This document shows, piece after piece, positions 52,022 to 61,782 of a stretch of DNA of 64,000 nt (within the stretch, counting starts at the first letter, position 1; each line of letters begins with the position of its first letter). The stretch is from Pseudomonas protegens. GTDB lineage: Bacteria; Pseudomonadota; Gammaproteobacteria; Pseudomonadales; Pseudomonadaceae. The position numbers and the translations under genes are program-made. The notes under the pieces were generated by a model that did no database searches, had not been told where the DNA came from, and was given only the letters and a program-made list of their open reading frames with translations. The stretch is from positions 6,433,001 through 6,497,000 of the forward strand of contig NZ_CP060201.1 of assembly GCF_013407925.2 (NCBI RefSeq), given 5' to 3'.

Positions 52022-53659
52022 CTAGACGCGGAACTGGCGCAGCAGGCCGTTGAGCTGTTCCGAGAGCTCCTTGAGGTGCCGGCTGGCGGCGCTGGAATGC
52101 TGGGCGGCCAGCGCCGTGCCCTGGGACAGGCCCGCCGCCTGACCGACGTTGTGGTTGATGTCCTCCACCACATGGGCCTGTTGCAGGGTGGCGCTGGCGA
52201 TCGAGGCGTTCAGTTCGTTGAGGGTGCGCAGGACCTGGCCGATGGCGTTGAGGCTGGTGCCGGCCAGCCCGGCCTGTTCGATGGTCGACTGCGAGGCCCG
52301 GCTGCTGTCGCCGATGACCTTGACCGCGGCTTCGGAGTGACTCTGCAGACGTTCGATCATGCCCTGGATTTCCGCGGTGGACTGCTGGGTACGCTGGGCC
52401 AGCAGGCGCACTTCGTCGGCCACCACGGCAAAGCCCCGGCCCTGTTCCCCGGCCCGGGCGGCTTCGATGGCGGCGTTCAGGGCCAGCAGGTTGGTCTGCT
52501 CGGCGATGGAGCGGATCACCTCCAGCACGGTGCCGATCTGGGTGCTTTCCGTCGCCAGGGTGCGGATCACTTCCACGGCCTGGTCGATGGTCGTGGACAA
52601 CTGATCGATCTGCTGCAGGCTGCCGTCGATGTTGAGCTGGCCCTGCCGGGCCTGGGCTTCGGCTTCGCGCACTTCGCTGGCCGCGTGTTCGGCGTTCCTG
52701 GCCACATCCTGCACGCCGCTGGTGACCTGGCTGATGGCCGCGGCCACCTGTTCCATCTGCTGGGACTGCTGCTGACTGCGCTCCTGGGCCTCGCTGGCGT
52801 TGCTGCCCAGCTCGCTGGAGGACTGCGCCAGCGCGGCGGCGCTGGACTGCAACTGGGTCACCACCCCGCGCAACTTGGCGGTAAAGCCATTGAAGTGCCG
52901 GGCCAGCTCGGTGACTTCGTCCTGGCCGTGGGTATCCAGGCGCCGGGTCAGGTCGCTTTCGCCGCTGGCGATGTTGGCCATGGCGTGCACCGTTTCGCGC
53001 AGCGGGTTGACGATGCTGCGCACGATCAGCACCACCAGGGCGGTCATCAGCAGCGCAATCACCAGGCCAATGGAAGAGGCCTGCAGGACCTGGGCATAGA
53101 ACTCCTGTTGCAGGTCGTCGATGTACACCCCGGAACCGATGATCCAGCCCCAGGGCTGGAACAGCTGTATATAGGAGGTCTTTTGTACCGGCTGCTCGGC
53201 CCCGGGCTTGGGCCAGCGGTAATCCACCATGCCGGCGCCCTTGGCCTTGGCCAGGGCGACCATTTCGTTGAACACCTGGAAGCCGTCCGGGTCCTTGACC
53301 GCCGCCAGGTTCTGTCCGTCGAGCTTGGGGTTGGCCGGGTGCATGATCATCACCGGCGTCAGGTCGTTGATCCAGAAGTAGTCGTTCTGGTTGTAGCGCA
53401 ACCCGCGGATGGTTTGCAGCGCCTGTTGCTGTGCCTGTTCGCGGCTCAGGCTGCCGGCGGCTTCCAGGCCCTGGTAGTAATTGAGCACCCCGGCGGCGGT
53501 CTGCACCACATGCTGGGTTTTCTGTGCCTTGGCCTGGTACAGGTCGCGGTGAATCTGCCCGAGCATCATCACGCCCAGGGTCACCAGGGTCAGCACCGCC
53601 ACGATCAGGATCAGCCACAAACGCTGACTGATGGACATCTTGCGCAAGCTATTCATCAT
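52022..53659 (-). CDS. Methyl-accepting chemotaxis protein with single Cache domain
   Basis: This 545-residue membrane chemoreceptor has TM1 at about residues 12-32 and a periplasmic sCache_2-like sensor ([52 protein letters not shown]). TM2 is near residue 192, then a HAMP domain ([20 protein letters not shown]) and a signalling domain with the hairpin tip [20 protein letters not shown] and [21 protein letters not shown] seven bases upstream fixes the first ATG of a double ATG. The domain recalls receptors for small organic acids, but the ligand is unknown. A sigma-28-type promoter lies upstream. Confidence 0.95.
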   Translation of the reverse strand: MMNSLRKMSISQRLWLILIVAVLTLVTLGVMMLGQIHRDLYQAKAQKTQHVVQTAAGVLNYYQGLEAAGSLSREQAQQQALQTIRGLRYNQNDYFWINDLTPVMIMHPANPKLDGQNLAAVKDPDGFQVFNEMVALAKAKGAGMVDYRWPKPGAEQPVQKTSYIQLFQPWGWIIGSGVYIDDLQQEFYAQVLQASSIGLVIALLMTALVVLIVRSIVNPLRETVHAMANIASGESDLTRRLDTHGQDEVTELARHFNGFTAKLRGVVTQLQSSAAALAQSSSELGSNASEAQERSQQQSQQMEQVAAAISQVTSGVQDVARNAEHAASEVREAEAQARQGQLNIDGSLQQIDQLSTTIDQAVEVIRTLATESTQIGTVLEVIRSIAEQTNLLALNAAIEAARAGEQGRGFAVVADEVRLLAQRTQQSTAEIQGMIERLQSHSEAAVKVIGDSSRASQSTIEQAGLAGTSLNAIGQVLRTLNELNASIASATLQQAHVVEDINHNVGQAAGLSQGTALAAQHSSAASRHLKELSEQLNGLLRQFRV

Positions 53660-53783
53660 CCGGTCACTCCTGATTCTTGTACTTGTCATAAAAGGCCGTG
53701 AGCATCCAAGCACGCCGGCCTTCGAGCGCCTACCCTACGGAAGTCCAATAACATCGCGGTGTATTTTGCGCCTGTCTGCTAGG

Positions 53784-53810
53784 ATTTCGGCGCTTTCGCG
53801 CAAAACCTGA
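53784..53810 (-). promoter_or_regulatory. Sigma-28 (FliA) promoter candidate of the chemoreceptor gene
   Basis: On the minus strand TCAGGTTT, 11 bases and GCCGAAAT match the flagellar sigma-28 pattern TCAAGTTT-N11-GCCGATAA at 13 of 16 positions with ideal spacing. It lies about 125-150 bp upstream of the start codon, which fits control with the late flagellar genes. Confidence 0.65.
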
Positions 53811-53951
53811 ACCTTTCTGCCTTTTTCACAGAATTTTCATGGGCTTGTGTTGAACTGGCGGCCGGGGAAATTTCACCCGCGCCAAGCGCAGTGACTGAGT
53901 CGACTACTTAAAAAAGAGGCATGCCTGGAGCATCGCCTTATTGGGGGATTG

Positions 53952-54782
53952 ATGGATTTTTGGAGCGCCGCACAGGCATTGATACTCGGGATTGTCGAAG
54001 GCTTGACCGAGTTCTTGCCCATCAGCAGTACCGGACACCAGATTATTGTCGCTGACCTGCTCGACTTCGGTGGCGAGCGGGCGATGGCCTTCAACATCAT
54101 CATTCAGCTGGGAGCGATCCTGGCCGTGGTCTGGGAGTTTCGACGCAAGATCCTCGAGGTGGTGATCGGCCTGCCGAGCCAGCCCAAGGCCCAGCGCTTC
54201 ACGGTCAACCTGCTGATCGCCTTCCTCCCGGCGGTGGTGCTGGGGGTGATCTTCGCCGACCTGATCCATGCCTACCTGTTCAACCCCATCACTGTGGCCA
54301 CGGCCCTGGTGATCGGCGGGGTCATCATGCTCTGGGCCGAGCGGCGCGAGCATCGGGTGCACGCCGAAAGCGTGGACGAGATCACCTGGAAGGACGCACT
54401 GAAAGTCGGTTGTGCCCAGTGCCTGGCAATGATCCCGGGGACTTCGCGCTCCGGCTCGACCATCATCGGCGGGCTGCTGTTCGGCCTGTCGCGCAAGACC
54501 GCCACCGAGTTTTCGTTCTTCCTGGCCATGCCCACCATGGTCGGGGCTGCGGTGTATTCGGGCTACAAGTACCGGCACCTGTTCCAGCCCGATGATGTTC
54601 CGGTGTTCGCCATCGGCTTCGTCACCGCCTTCATCTTCGCCATGATCGCGGTCAAGGGCCTGCTGAAGTTCATTGCCAGCCACAGCTACGCGGCGTTCGC
54701 CTGGTACCGCATCGCCTTCGGCCTGTTGATTCTGGCGACCTGGCAGTTCGGCTGGGTCGACTGGACGGCGGCCAAATCGTGA
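53952..54782 (+). CDS. uppP: Undecaprenyl-diphosphatase UppP (BacA)
   Basis: It removes a phosphate from undecaprenyl diphosphate to recycle the lipid carrier for peptidoglycan and O-antigen synthesis; overproduction gives bacitracin resistance. The 276-residue inner-membrane protein has motif 1 [20 protein letters not shown] with the catalytic glutamates and serine, and motif 2 [20 protein letters not shown] with the PGxSRS arginine. ATG at 53952 was taken; a TTG directly before it adds one codon. It overlaps the DUF1294 gene by 4 bp, so the two are co-expressed. Confidence 0.96.
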   Translation: MDFWSAAQALILGIVEGLTEFLPISSTGHQIIVADLLDFGGERAMAFNIIIQLGAILAVVWEFRRKILEVVIGLPSQPKAQRFTVNLLIAFLPAVVLGVIFADLIHAYLFNPITVATALVIGGVIMLWAERREHRVHAESVDEITWKDALKVGCAQCLAMIPGTSRSGSTIIGGLLFGLSRKTATEFSFFLAMPTMVGAAVYSGYKYRHLFQPDDVPVFAIGFVTAFIFAMIAVKGLLKFIASHSYAAFAWYRIAFGLLILATWQFGWVDWTAAKS

Positions 54783-55201
54783 CGACGGGCCGTAGCGAAG
54801 CGCGCGTCGGCAGTGGCGCGCGTATCCACCACCTGAAGCTCAAGTTGCTGGTATTTGTCCTGCTGTGCGCATTGCCATTGTTCGGCTCGTTGTCCCTGTG
54901 GTGGCGAGCAATTTCGATCATCCCCCTGGTCGCCTATGGCGCCGTCAGCCTGTTGACCTTCCTGCTGTATTGGCACGACAAGCGCCGGGCCAGGGCAGAG
55001 GGGCAGCGCACGCCGGAGAATGTGCTGCACGCCCTGGAGCTGGCCGGCGGCTGGCCCGGGGCCTTGCTGGCCCAGCAACTGCTGCGGCACAAGACCCGCA
55101 AGCTGTCCTATCAGACCTTGTTCTGGCTGATCGTGGCCGTGCATCAGGTCTACTGGATTGACCGGCTGTTCCTGGAAAACAGCCTGCTGAGCCTGTTCTA
55201 G
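54779..55201 (+). CDS. DUF1294 membrane protein
   Basis: This 140-residue protein has two N-terminal hydrophobic helices (about 20-38 and 42-65) and the family signature [20 protein letters not shown] followed by [20 protein letters not shown] and [16 protein letters not shown]1294 proteins are small inner-membrane proteins, some with a cold-shock domain in front, which is absent here. The function is unknown. GTG at 54779 lies in the 4-bp overlap with uppP. Its TAG stop shares the palindrome CTAG with the convergent gene's stop. Confidence 0.85.
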   Translation: MTTGRSEARVGSGARIHHLKLKLLVFVLLCALPLFGSLSLWWRAISIIPLVAYGAVSLLTFLLYWHDKRRARAEGQRTPENVLHALELAGGWPGALLAQQLLRHKTRKLSYQTLFWLIVAVHQVYWIDRLFLENSLLSLF

Positions 55202-55557
55202 AGCAGCAACCCGACCTGCGCCCGCTTGGGCAACTTGCCCACCACCAGTTGATGGGAGCGTTGCAGCAGTGCCCGGAGTTCCTCGGCACCCAGCGGGTAG
55301 GGCGTTTGCATGATGATCCAGTGCGCCCGCGCCAGATAGGGCGCCGGGGCAATGCCCGGACGGTCGACATGACCGAGAAACAGCTCCTGGTCGACCTTGA
55401 ACGCCAGGGAGCTGCCCCGCAGGTTCTGCAGGGCGAACATCTTGCTGCCGGCAATTGAAAACACCCGCACACCGCCCCATTTGTAGTCCTCCCGCGCTCC
55501 GGGCAGGTCCAGGCAGAATTGCGCCACTTGTTGTTCAGTGAGGATTGCATCTTTCAC
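55198..55557 (-). CDS. MmcQ/YjbR family protein
   Basis: This 119-residue CyaY-like-fold protein of the MmcQ/YjbR family begins with AILTEQQVAQFCLDLPGARE and has DYKWGGVRVFSIAGSKMFAL, LAFKVDQELFLGHVDRPGI and YLARAHWIIMQTPYPLGAEE, the typical central motifs. Members are thought to bind DNA through a double-wing surface, but their role is unclear. GTG at 55557 gives the standard length and overlaps the upstream LysR stop codon by 4 bp, so the pair is co-transcribed. It converges on DUF1294 with a 4-bp overlap. Confidence 0.85.
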   Translation of the reverse strand: MKDAILTEQQVAQFCLDLPGAREDYKWGGVRVFSIAGSKMFALQNLRGSSLAFKVDQELFLGHVDRPGIAPAPYLARAHWIIMQTPYPLGAEELRALLQRSHQLVVGKLPKRAQVGLLL

Positions 55558-56462
55558 AGCAGTCGTTCTCCACAGCCTTCGAAGGATTGGCTCAGGTGCT
55601 CGATCCAGGCCCGCACGGCCGGCAACACACCGCGGCGGTGAGGATACACCGCTTGCAGCCAGCCGCCGGGCAATGACCATTGCGGCAGCATCTGCACCAG
55701 TTGGCCGCTGGCCAGTTCGGCCTCGCAATACATCATCGGCAGGACGGTGCAGCCCAGGCCGGCGAGGGCACAGGCGCGGCGCATGATGAAGTCATCGATG
55801 CCCAGGCGCGCTTCCAGGGCCAGGTCGCAGGCATTGCCCTGCTGGTCCAGTAGACGCAGGTGCACCAGCCGATCGGCCTCCAGGGCGCCAAGAATGGGCA
55901 CCTGCCGCAGGTCTTGCGGATGCTGCACCGGGTGCTCCTTGAGGAAGTCGGGAGTGGCGACGATTACGGTTTGCGCCGGACGCAGGCGGCGGGTCACCAG
56001 CAGCGGGTCTTCATCGCCGTGTTCACGCACCCGCAGGGCCACGTCGATGCCTTCGGTCACCAGGTCGACGCGGCGGTTGAGCAAGAGCATCTCCAGCTGC
56101 ACCTGGGGGTATTTCTGCAGGTAGCTGCTGACCAGCGGTGTCAGCAACTCATGGGCCAGCCCCACCGGACTCGACACCCGCAGGCGTCCCCGGGGTTCGC
56201 TGGCCATGCTGGCCACGGCTTCGTCGGCCATTTCCGCTTCCAGCAGCATCGCCTGGCAATGGCGCAAGTAACGCTCGCCCACGGCGGTGAGCTTGAGCTG
56301 GCGGGTGGTGCGTTGCAGCAGCCGGGCCTTGAGCCGCTCTTCCAGTTCGGCGATGCGCCGCGACAGCCGCGACTTGGGAATGCCCAGCAAACGCCCGGCA
56401 GCGGCGAAGCCACCGGCTTCCACCACCTTGGCGAAGTAATACAGATCGTTGAGGTCTTGCAT
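55554..56462 (-). CDS. LysR-family transcriptional regulator, likely controlling azoR
   Basis: This 302-residue LysR protein has an N-terminal HTH (residues about 1-60: MQDLNDLYYFAKVVEAGGFA, GRLLGIPKSRLSRRIAELEE) and an effector domain starting RGRLRVSSPVGLAHELLTPL. It is of the CrgA/YhjC-like group. It is divergent from the azoreductase gene across 131 bp; LysR proteins next to AzoR/quinone reductases commonly sense quinones or electrophiles. A short palindrome TGGCTAATCAGCCA at 56514-56527 in the gap is a candidate binding site. Confidence 0.93.
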   Translation of the reverse strand: MQDLNDLYYFAKVVEAGGFAAAGRLLGIPKSRLSRRIAELEERLKARLLQRTTRQLKLTAVGERYLRHCQAMLLEAEMADEAVASMASEPRGRLRVSSPVGLAHELLTPLVSSYLQKYPQVQLEMLLLNRRVDLVTEGIDVALRVREHGDEDPLLVTRRLRPAQTVIVATPDFLKEHPVQHPQDLRQVPILGALEADRLVHLRLLDQQGNACDLALEARLGIDDFIMRRACALAGLGCTVLPMMYCEAELASGQLVQMLPQWSLPGGWLQAVYPHRRGVLPAVRAWIEHLSQSFEGCGERLL

Positions 56463-56593
56463 GAGAGGAGGGCTCGATTGTCCTGCTGATGGGACGAACT
56501 ATCGCATTTGTACTGGCTAATCAGCCATTGAATTCATCTGTAGGATTGCGCACATCCGATCGCCCAGTGGCGGTCCTCACTTGGAGATCCCAG

Positions 56594-57205
56594 ATGAAAC
56601 TCTTGCATATCGATTCCAGCATCCTTGGTGACAACTCGGCCTCCCGCCAGCTGAGCCACAGCGTGGTCCAGGCCTGGAAAGCCGCCCTGCCTGACCTGAC
56701 CGTGACCTACCGCGACCTGGCCGCGGATGCCATCAGCCATTTCTCCGCCGCCACTTTGGTGGCCGCCGGCACCGCCGCCGAACTGCGCGATGCCGCGCAG
56801 CAGCACGAAGCCCAGCTCAGCGCCCAGGCCCTGGCCGAGTTCCAGGCCGCCGATGCCGTGGTGATTGCCGCGCCGATGTACAACTTCACCATTCCGACCC
56901 AGCTCAAGGCCTGGATCGACCGCATTGCCGTAGCCGGCCAGACTTTCCGCTACACCGAAGCCGGCCCGCAAGGCCTGTGCGGTGGCAAGAAAGTGATAGT
57001 GGTTTCCACCGCCGGCGGCCTGCATGCGGGTCAGGCCACTGGGGTCGCCCACGAGGATTACCTCAAGCTGCTGTTCGGCTTCCTCGGCATCACCGACATC
57101 GAGTTCGTCCGTGCCCACGGCCTGGCCTACGGTGAAGAAGTGCGCAACAAAGCCCTGAGCGATGCCCAGGCGCAGATCAGCGAGCAACTCTTCGCCGCCG
57201 CGTAA
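56594..57205 (+). CDS. azoR: FMN-dependent NADH azoreductase
   Basis: This flavodoxin-like quinone/azo reductase uses NADH to reduce azo dyes and quinones by two electrons and so protects against thiol stress. The 203-residue protein has [20 protein letters not shown] (FMN phosphate loop), [19 protein letters not shown] (FMN ring and dimer contact) and [24 protein letters not shown] lies eight bases before the ATG at 56594. Pseudomonads carry several paralogues; which one this is cannot be told. It is divergent from a LysR regulator. Confidence 0.95.
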   Translation: MKLLHIDSSILGDNSASRQLSHSVVQAWKAALPDLTVTYRDLAADAISHFSAATLVAAGTAAELRDAAQQHEAQLSAQALAEFQAADAVVIAAPMYNFTIPTQLKAWIDRIAVAGQTFRYTEAGPQGLCGGKKVIVVSTAGGLHAGQATGVAHEDYLKLLFGFLGITDIEFVRAHGLAYGEEVRNKALSDAQAQISEQLFAAA

Positions 57206-57469
57206 GACTTGTGTAAAGACGCTTTCCTGCACGGCAGGCAGCACTAGACTCTGTATTCTGATCACTGTTCAAAGTGATCAGGATGCGGAGTTTTTTTATT
57301 GCTGGTTTTCAGTCTTTCTGGCCCAGGTTATGCAGGTTTGGTGATCAGCGCAGAGGTGTTTCCTCGCTGTGCATACCGGGTGTCGGGCCGATCTCGCTTC
57401 AAGGCCTTGGCGGCAAGGGATGGCAGGAGCAAAGGGCTTTCTCGATCCAGCGGCAAAGGTGGGCGTGTC

Positions 57470-58507
57470 ATGAAACGTCTTAGTGCAATGTTACTGATCT
57501 GCCTGCTCAGCAGCCTGATTTCGGTGCAGGCCGCCCCTGGGCCCCATCCGCACTGGAGCGTGGGCTTTCATGAGATGAGCTTTCTCGATCCCCTGGACCT
57601 GCAGCCGATGCGCGCCATCGCCTTTTATCCGTCCACCGGCATCGAGCACGCCAGTGTGCTCGAAGGCTACAAGATCGCCGCCTCGCGGGACGCCAAGATC
57701 GCCATTGGCCGCTTTCCGATGCTGATGCTGTCCCACGGCAATACCGGTACGCCCCTGGCCCTGCACGACCTGGCCACCTCCCTGGCGCGCAAGGGATTCG
57801 TGGTGGTGGCGGTGATTCATCCCGGCGACAACTCCAAGGACCACAGCCGCCTGGGCACCTTGAGCAATCTGTATGGCCGGCCGATCCAGATTTCCGAAGC
57901 CATTACCGCGACCCTGGGCGATCCGATGCTGTCGCCCTTCGTCAATGCCGAGCAGGTCGGGGTGATTGGCTATTCCGCCGGCGGCGAGACGGCTTTGATC
58001 CTGTCCGGCGCCACCCCCGACCTGGATCGCCTGCGGCGCTATTGCCAGGAGCGTCCCGATGACCGTGATGCCTGCAACACCCGGGGCGAGCTGATCGTCG
58101 ACCGCGACGACCTGCAGCCAGTGGCCGATCCGCGGGTGCATGCGCTGATGCTGATGGCGCCCCTGAGCCTGAAGTTCGGCCGCCATACCCTGGCCGGGGT
58201 GCATGTGCCCGTGCTGCTCTACAGCGGCGATGGTGACCAGCTGGTGGCCCTGGACAAGAACGCCGCGGCCCTGGCCCGCAAGCTGCCGGTGGCGCCGGAC
58301 TTCAAACTGCTGGCCGGCGCCGGGCACTTCGTGTTCATGGCGCCGTGCACCGCCGAACAGTTGGCGGCCATGCCGGCCCTGTGCACCGATGCCGACGGTG
58401 TCGACCGCGAGGATATCCATCGCAACCTGATTGCCGAGGCCGGCAAGTTCTTCGCCCATACCCTGGGGCGCCCAAGCCGGGCCGGGATGCAGACCGCCGA
58501 CCAGTGA
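57470..58507 (+). CDS. Exported alpha/beta hydrolase (dienelactone hydrolase / PAF-acetylhydrolase-like)
   Basis: This 345-residue predicted exported hydrolase has a signal peptide (about 1-22, ending SVQA), the oxyanion region PMLMLSHGNTGTPLALHDLA, nucleophile Ser in VGVIGYSAGGETAL (G-x-S-x-G), an acid residue near YSGDGDQLVALD, and His in AGAGHFVFMAP. This layout fits the lipoprotein-like esterases related to PAF acetylhydrolase and dienelactone hydrolase. Cysteines near residues 203, 214 and 308 could form a disulfide outside the cytoplasm. AAGGTG lies before the ATG at 57470. The substrate is unknown. Confidence 0.85.
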   Translation: MKRLSAMLLICLLSSLISVQAAPGPHPHWSVGFHEMSFLDPLDLQPMRAIAFYPSTGIEHASVLEGYKIAASRDAKIAIGRFPMLMLSHGNTGTPLALHDLATSLARKGFVVVAVIHPGDNSKDHSRLGTLSNLYGRPIQISEAITATLGDPMLSPFVNAEQVGVIGYSAGGETALILSGATPDLDRLRRYCQERPDDRDACNTRGELIVDRDDLQPVADPRVHALMLMAPLSLKFGRHTLAGVHVPVLLYSGDGDQLVALDKNAAALARKLPVAPDFKLLAGAGHFVFMAPCTAEQLAAMPALCTDADGVDREDIHRNLIAEAGKFFAHTLGRPSRAGMQTADQ

Positions 58508-58508
58508 T

Positions 58509-59696
58509 TCAGGCGCCGGCCCGGCGCTTGAGCAGCAGGGTCAGGCCAAGACCGCTGATCGAGAGCAGGGCGGCGCAGCAGAAGATCCACCCATACCCCA
58601 GGTTCAGCGCCACGGCGCCCATCAAGGGGCCAGCGATGGCCAGGGCCAGATCGAAGAACACCGCATAGGCGCTCAGGCCGGCGCCGCGGCTGCTGTTGGG
58701 CACCTGCTTGATGGCTTCCACCCCCAGGGCCGGGTACACCAGCGACAGACCGCAGCCGGCAAGTCCGGCGCCGATCAGTGCCCAGGCGGTGGACGGCGCC
58801 AGCCAGAGCAGGACCAGCCCAATAGTCTCGATGCACATGCAGGCAATGGCCGCGACAAAGCCGCCAACGCGGCTGATGCTGGAAATGAACAGCAGGCGCG
58901 CACAGATAAAGCACACCCCGAACACCGTCAGGCAATAGGCCGCGCCGGTCCAGCCGCGACTGAGGTAGAACAGGGTGATAAAGGTGGTCAGGGTGCCGTA
59001 GCCGATGGAAGCCAGGCACAGGCTGGCGCCGAACGGGGCGATGCGTCCGAACACCGCCCAGAACGCCAGGCGCTCGCCGCGAATCACTGGCACCGAGGGT
59101 TTGTTGCGGATCAACAGCAGCGCCAGTACCGCCAACAGCGACAGGGCGATCCCCAGGCTGGCGAAGCCGTACTGCTGCACCATCGCCACCCCCAGCGGCG
59201 CGCCCATGGCGATAGCGCCATAGGACGCGATGCCGTTCCAGGAAATCGAGCGCGCGGTGTGCTCCGCGCCCACCTGGCCCATGCACCAACTGATGGTGCC
59301 GACCCCGATCAGGCCCTGGGCCACGCCCAGCAGCAGGCGTCCCCCCAGCAGCACGCTCAGGCTCGCCAGCGGCCAGTCTTGCAGCAGCACCGAACCCAGG
59401 GTCAGCAGGCCACTGAGCAGAATCCCCAGCAAGCCGTAAATGATCGAGCGCTTGGTGCCCACGGTGTCCGACATGCGCCCGGCCATGGGCCGACTGAGCA
59501 GGGTGGCCAGGTATTGCGAGCCAATGGTCAAGCCAGCAACCACCGCACTAAAACCCAATTGTTCGTGCACATACCCGGGCAATACGGCAATCGGCAGGCC
59601 GATGCAGAGGAAGGCGATAAAGGTATAGATGACGATCGAGACGATCTGCAGGGTGATCGCCATGGAGCTTTGAGCGGGGCTTTGTGGCTCTGGCAT
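58509..59696 (-). CDS. MFS transporter (YfcJ/YhhS-like)
   Basis: This 395-residue 12-TM major facilitator has the loop motif SRPMAGRMSDTVGTKRSIIY after TM2 and the second-half counterpart near the middle. Sequence features (GFSAVVAGLTIGSQYLATLL; TARSISWNGIASYGAIAMGA) are those of the YfcJ/YhhS sugar-efflux-like group. The substrate is unknown; members have been linked with arabinose or herbicide efflux. It ends 1 bp from the convergent hydrolase gene. No regulator is adjacent. Confidence 0.9.
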   Translation of the reverse strand: MPEPQSPAQSSMAITLQIVSIVIYTFIAFLCIGLPIAVLPGYVHEQLGFSAVVAGLTIGSQYLATLLSRPMAGRMSDTVGTKRSIIYGLLGILLSGLLTLGSVLLQDWPLASLSVLLGGRLLLGVAQGLIGVGTISWCMGQVGAEHTARSISWNGIASYGAIAMGAPLGVAMVQQYGFASLGIALSLLAVLALLLIRNKPSVPVIRGERLAFWAVFGRIAPFGASLCLASIGYGTLTTFITLFYLSRGWTGAAYCLTVFGVCFICARLLFISSISRVGGFVAAIACMCIETIGLVLLWLAPSTAWALIGAGLAGCGLSLVYPALGVEAIKQVPNSSRGAGLSAYAVFFDLALAIAGPLMGAVALNLGYGWIFCCAALLSISGLGLTLLLKRRAGA

Positions 59697-59788
59697 GAAG
59701 GCTCGTTCGCGTGCGGCGGTTAGAGATCCGCATCATCGCGTGGCGCGATTATAAAAGGAAGCAGGCTAACGATCTTTCCCCTCCGCAC

Positions 59789-59871
59789 CGTAGGCGCTGG
59801 CTTGCCAGCGAAGGCGTTCTCTGGGGCAATGCCGACTCAAGGGCCTTTTCGCCGGCAAGCCGGCTCCTACG
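59789..59871. repeat. REPIN of the GTAGGAGCCGGCTTGCCGGCGAA family
   Basis: CGTAGGCGCTGGCTTGCCAG at the left pairs with the inverted CTTTTCGCCGGCAAGCCGGC and CTCCTACG at the right, with about 30 bp between. It lies between the MFS gene and the ybiT terminator in a 250-bp gap that holds no gene. Confidence 0.75.
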
Positions 59872-59886
59872 AGAGGGGGGCATACG

Positions 59887-59916
59887 AAAAAGCCCCGTCA
59901 CACCGGACGGGGCTTT
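59887..59916 (-). terminator. Intrinsic terminator of ybiT
   Basis: AAAGCCCCGTC and GACGGGGCTTT form an 11-bp stem around a 6-base loop. On the minus strand it is followed by TTTTTC. It lies 31 bp after the ybiT stop codon. The plus-strand side also has CTTCTT and could act weakly in the other direction. Confidence 0.85.
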
Positions 59917-59946
59917 CTTCTTGCCGCTTACCGCTTGCCGCTGCCT

Positions 59947-61533
59947 TTAGAACATGACGCCCTGGCTGCGCAGGTAGTCGTCGTAGGTGCCGCTGAAGTC
60001 GGTCACCCCGCTTGGGCTCAGCTCGATGATGCGAGTGGCCAGGGACGAAACGAACTCACGGTCGTGGCTGACGAAGATCAGGGTGCCCGGGTAGTTCTCC
60101 AGGGCCAGGTTCAAGGCCTCGATGGATTCCATGTCCAAGTGGTTGGTCGGTTCGTCCATCACCAGCACGTTGGGCTTTTGCAGGATCAGCTTGCCGAACA
60201 GCATGCGGCCTTGCTCACCACCGGAAATCACCTTCACCGACTTGAGGATCTCGTCGTTGGAGAACAGCATGCGGCCCAGGGTGCCACGGATCATCTGCTC
60301 GCCCTGGGTCCACTGGCCCATCCAGTCGAACAGGCTGACGTCGTCTTCGAAGTCGTGGGCGTGGTCCTGGGCGTAGTAGCCGATTTCCGCGCTTTCAGTC
60401 CATTTCACCGAACCGGCGTCCGGGGTCAGCTCGCCCACCAGGGTGCGCAGCAGGGTGGTCTTGCCGATACCGTTGGGACCGATGATCGCCACGCGCTCGC
60501 CGGCTTCGACGGTGAAGCTGAAGTTCTGGAACAGGGTCTTGCCATCGAAACCCTTGGACATGCGCTCCAGGGTCACTGCCTGGCGGTGCAGCTTCTTGGT
60601 CTGTTCGAAGCGGATGAACGGGCTGACCCGGCTCGACGGCTTGACTTCGGCCAGCTGGATCTTGTCGATCTGCTTGGCCCGGGACGTGGCCTGCTTGGCT
60701 TTCGAGGCGTTGGCCGAGAAGCGGCTGACGAAGGTCTGCAGTTCGGCGATCTGGGCTTTCTTCTTGGCGTTGTCCGACAGCAGCTGCTCGCGGGACTGGG
60801 TCGCGGCGATCATGTACTCGTCGTAGTTGCCCGGGAACAGGCGCAGCTCGCCGTAGTCCAGGTCGGCCATGTGGGTGCAGACACTGTTCAGGAAGTGCCG
60901 GTCGTGGGAAATGATGATCATGGTGCTGTTACGCGCCGTGAGAATGTTTTCCAGCCAGCGGATGGTGTTGATGTCCAGGTGGTTGGTCGGTTCGTCCAGC
61001 AGCAGCACTTCCGGATCGGAGAACAGCGCCTGGGCCAGCAGCACCCGCAGTTTCCAGCCTGGCGCGACTTCGGTCATCGGGCCGAAATGCTGTTCCAGGG
61101 GAATGCCCAGGCCCAGCAGTAATTCACCGGCGCGGGATTCGGCGGTGTAGCCGTCCATCTCGGCGAATTCGGTTTCCAGCTCGGCCACGGCCATGCCGTC
61201 TTCTTCGGTCATTTCCGGCAGCGAGTAGATGCGGTCGCGCTCGGCCTTGACCTTCCACAGCTCCTCGTGACCCATGATCACGGTGTCGATCACGGTGAAT
61301 TCTTCGTAGGCGAACTGGTCCTGGCGCAGTTTACCCAGGCGCACGTTGGGCTCCAGCATGACCTGGCCGCCGGACGGCTCGAGGTCGCCACCGAGGATTT
61401 TCATGAAGGTCGACTTGCCGCAACCGTTGGCGCCGATCAGACCGTAACGGTTGCCACCGTTGAACTTGACCGAAACGTTCTCGAACAGTGGCTTGGCGCC
61501 GAACTGCATGGTGATGTTAGCTGTGGAGATCAA
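59947..61533 (-). CDS. ybiT: ABC-F ATPase YbiT
   Basis: This soluble ABC-F protein acts at the ribosome E site to relieve stalled translation. The 528-residue protein has two ATPase domains joined by a charged linker. Domain 1 has Walker [15 protein letters not shown] and Walker [17 protein letters not shown], with a degenerate signature [10 protein letters not shown]. Domain 2 has [14 protein letters not shown], signature [12 protein letters not shown] and [16 protein letters not shown]. The linker includes [20 protein letters not shown]. The N-terminus and length match E. coli YbiT (530) rather than EttA or Uup. It is a single gene with its own terminator. Confidence 0.95.
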   Translation of the reverse strand: MISTANITMQFGAKPLFENVSVKFNGGNRYGLIGANGCGKSTFMKILGGDLEPSGGQVMLEPNVRLGKLRQDQFAYEEFTVIDTVIMGHEELWKVKAERDRIYSLPEMTEEDGMAVAELETEFAEMDGYTAESRAGELLLGLGIPLEQHFGPMTEVAPGWKLRVLLAQALFSDPEVLLLDEPTNHLDINTIRWLENILTARNSTMIIISHDRHFLNSVCTHMADLDYGELRLFPGNYDEYMIAATQSREQLLSDNAKKKAQIAELQTFVSRFSANASKAKQATSRAKQIDKIQLAEVKPSSRVSPFIRFEQTKKLHRQAVTLERMSKGFDGKTLFQNFSFTVEAGERVAIIGPNGIGKTTLLRTLVGELTPDAGSVKWTESAEIGYYAQDHAHDFEDDVSLFDWMGQWTQGEQMIRGTLGRMLFSNDEILKSVKVISGGEQGRMLFGKLILQKPNVLVMDEPTNHLDMESIEALNLALENYPGTLIFVSHDREFVSSLATRIIELSPSGVTDFSGTYDDYLRSQGVMF

Positions 61534-61782
61534 TTACTTACCTACCAATGATTTAGCGCCGACCTTGAATCCACAAAGCGCGATCTGGAGCCTTCCAGGT
61601 CGGGCCGGTCTGAGTGTGGAGCTGAGCCAGCGGGCGTACGTCGAGCGCAACATTCCGGCGCCAGGGCCGGGTTGCTGAGCAAAAAGTGCGGGGTGCGTGT
61701 TGGAATTTGTGCGCATTGTCGCATATGTAAACGAGCAGTTGTATGACGCTCGGGTAGGGAATTTACCCTGTGGGCGCGATGT

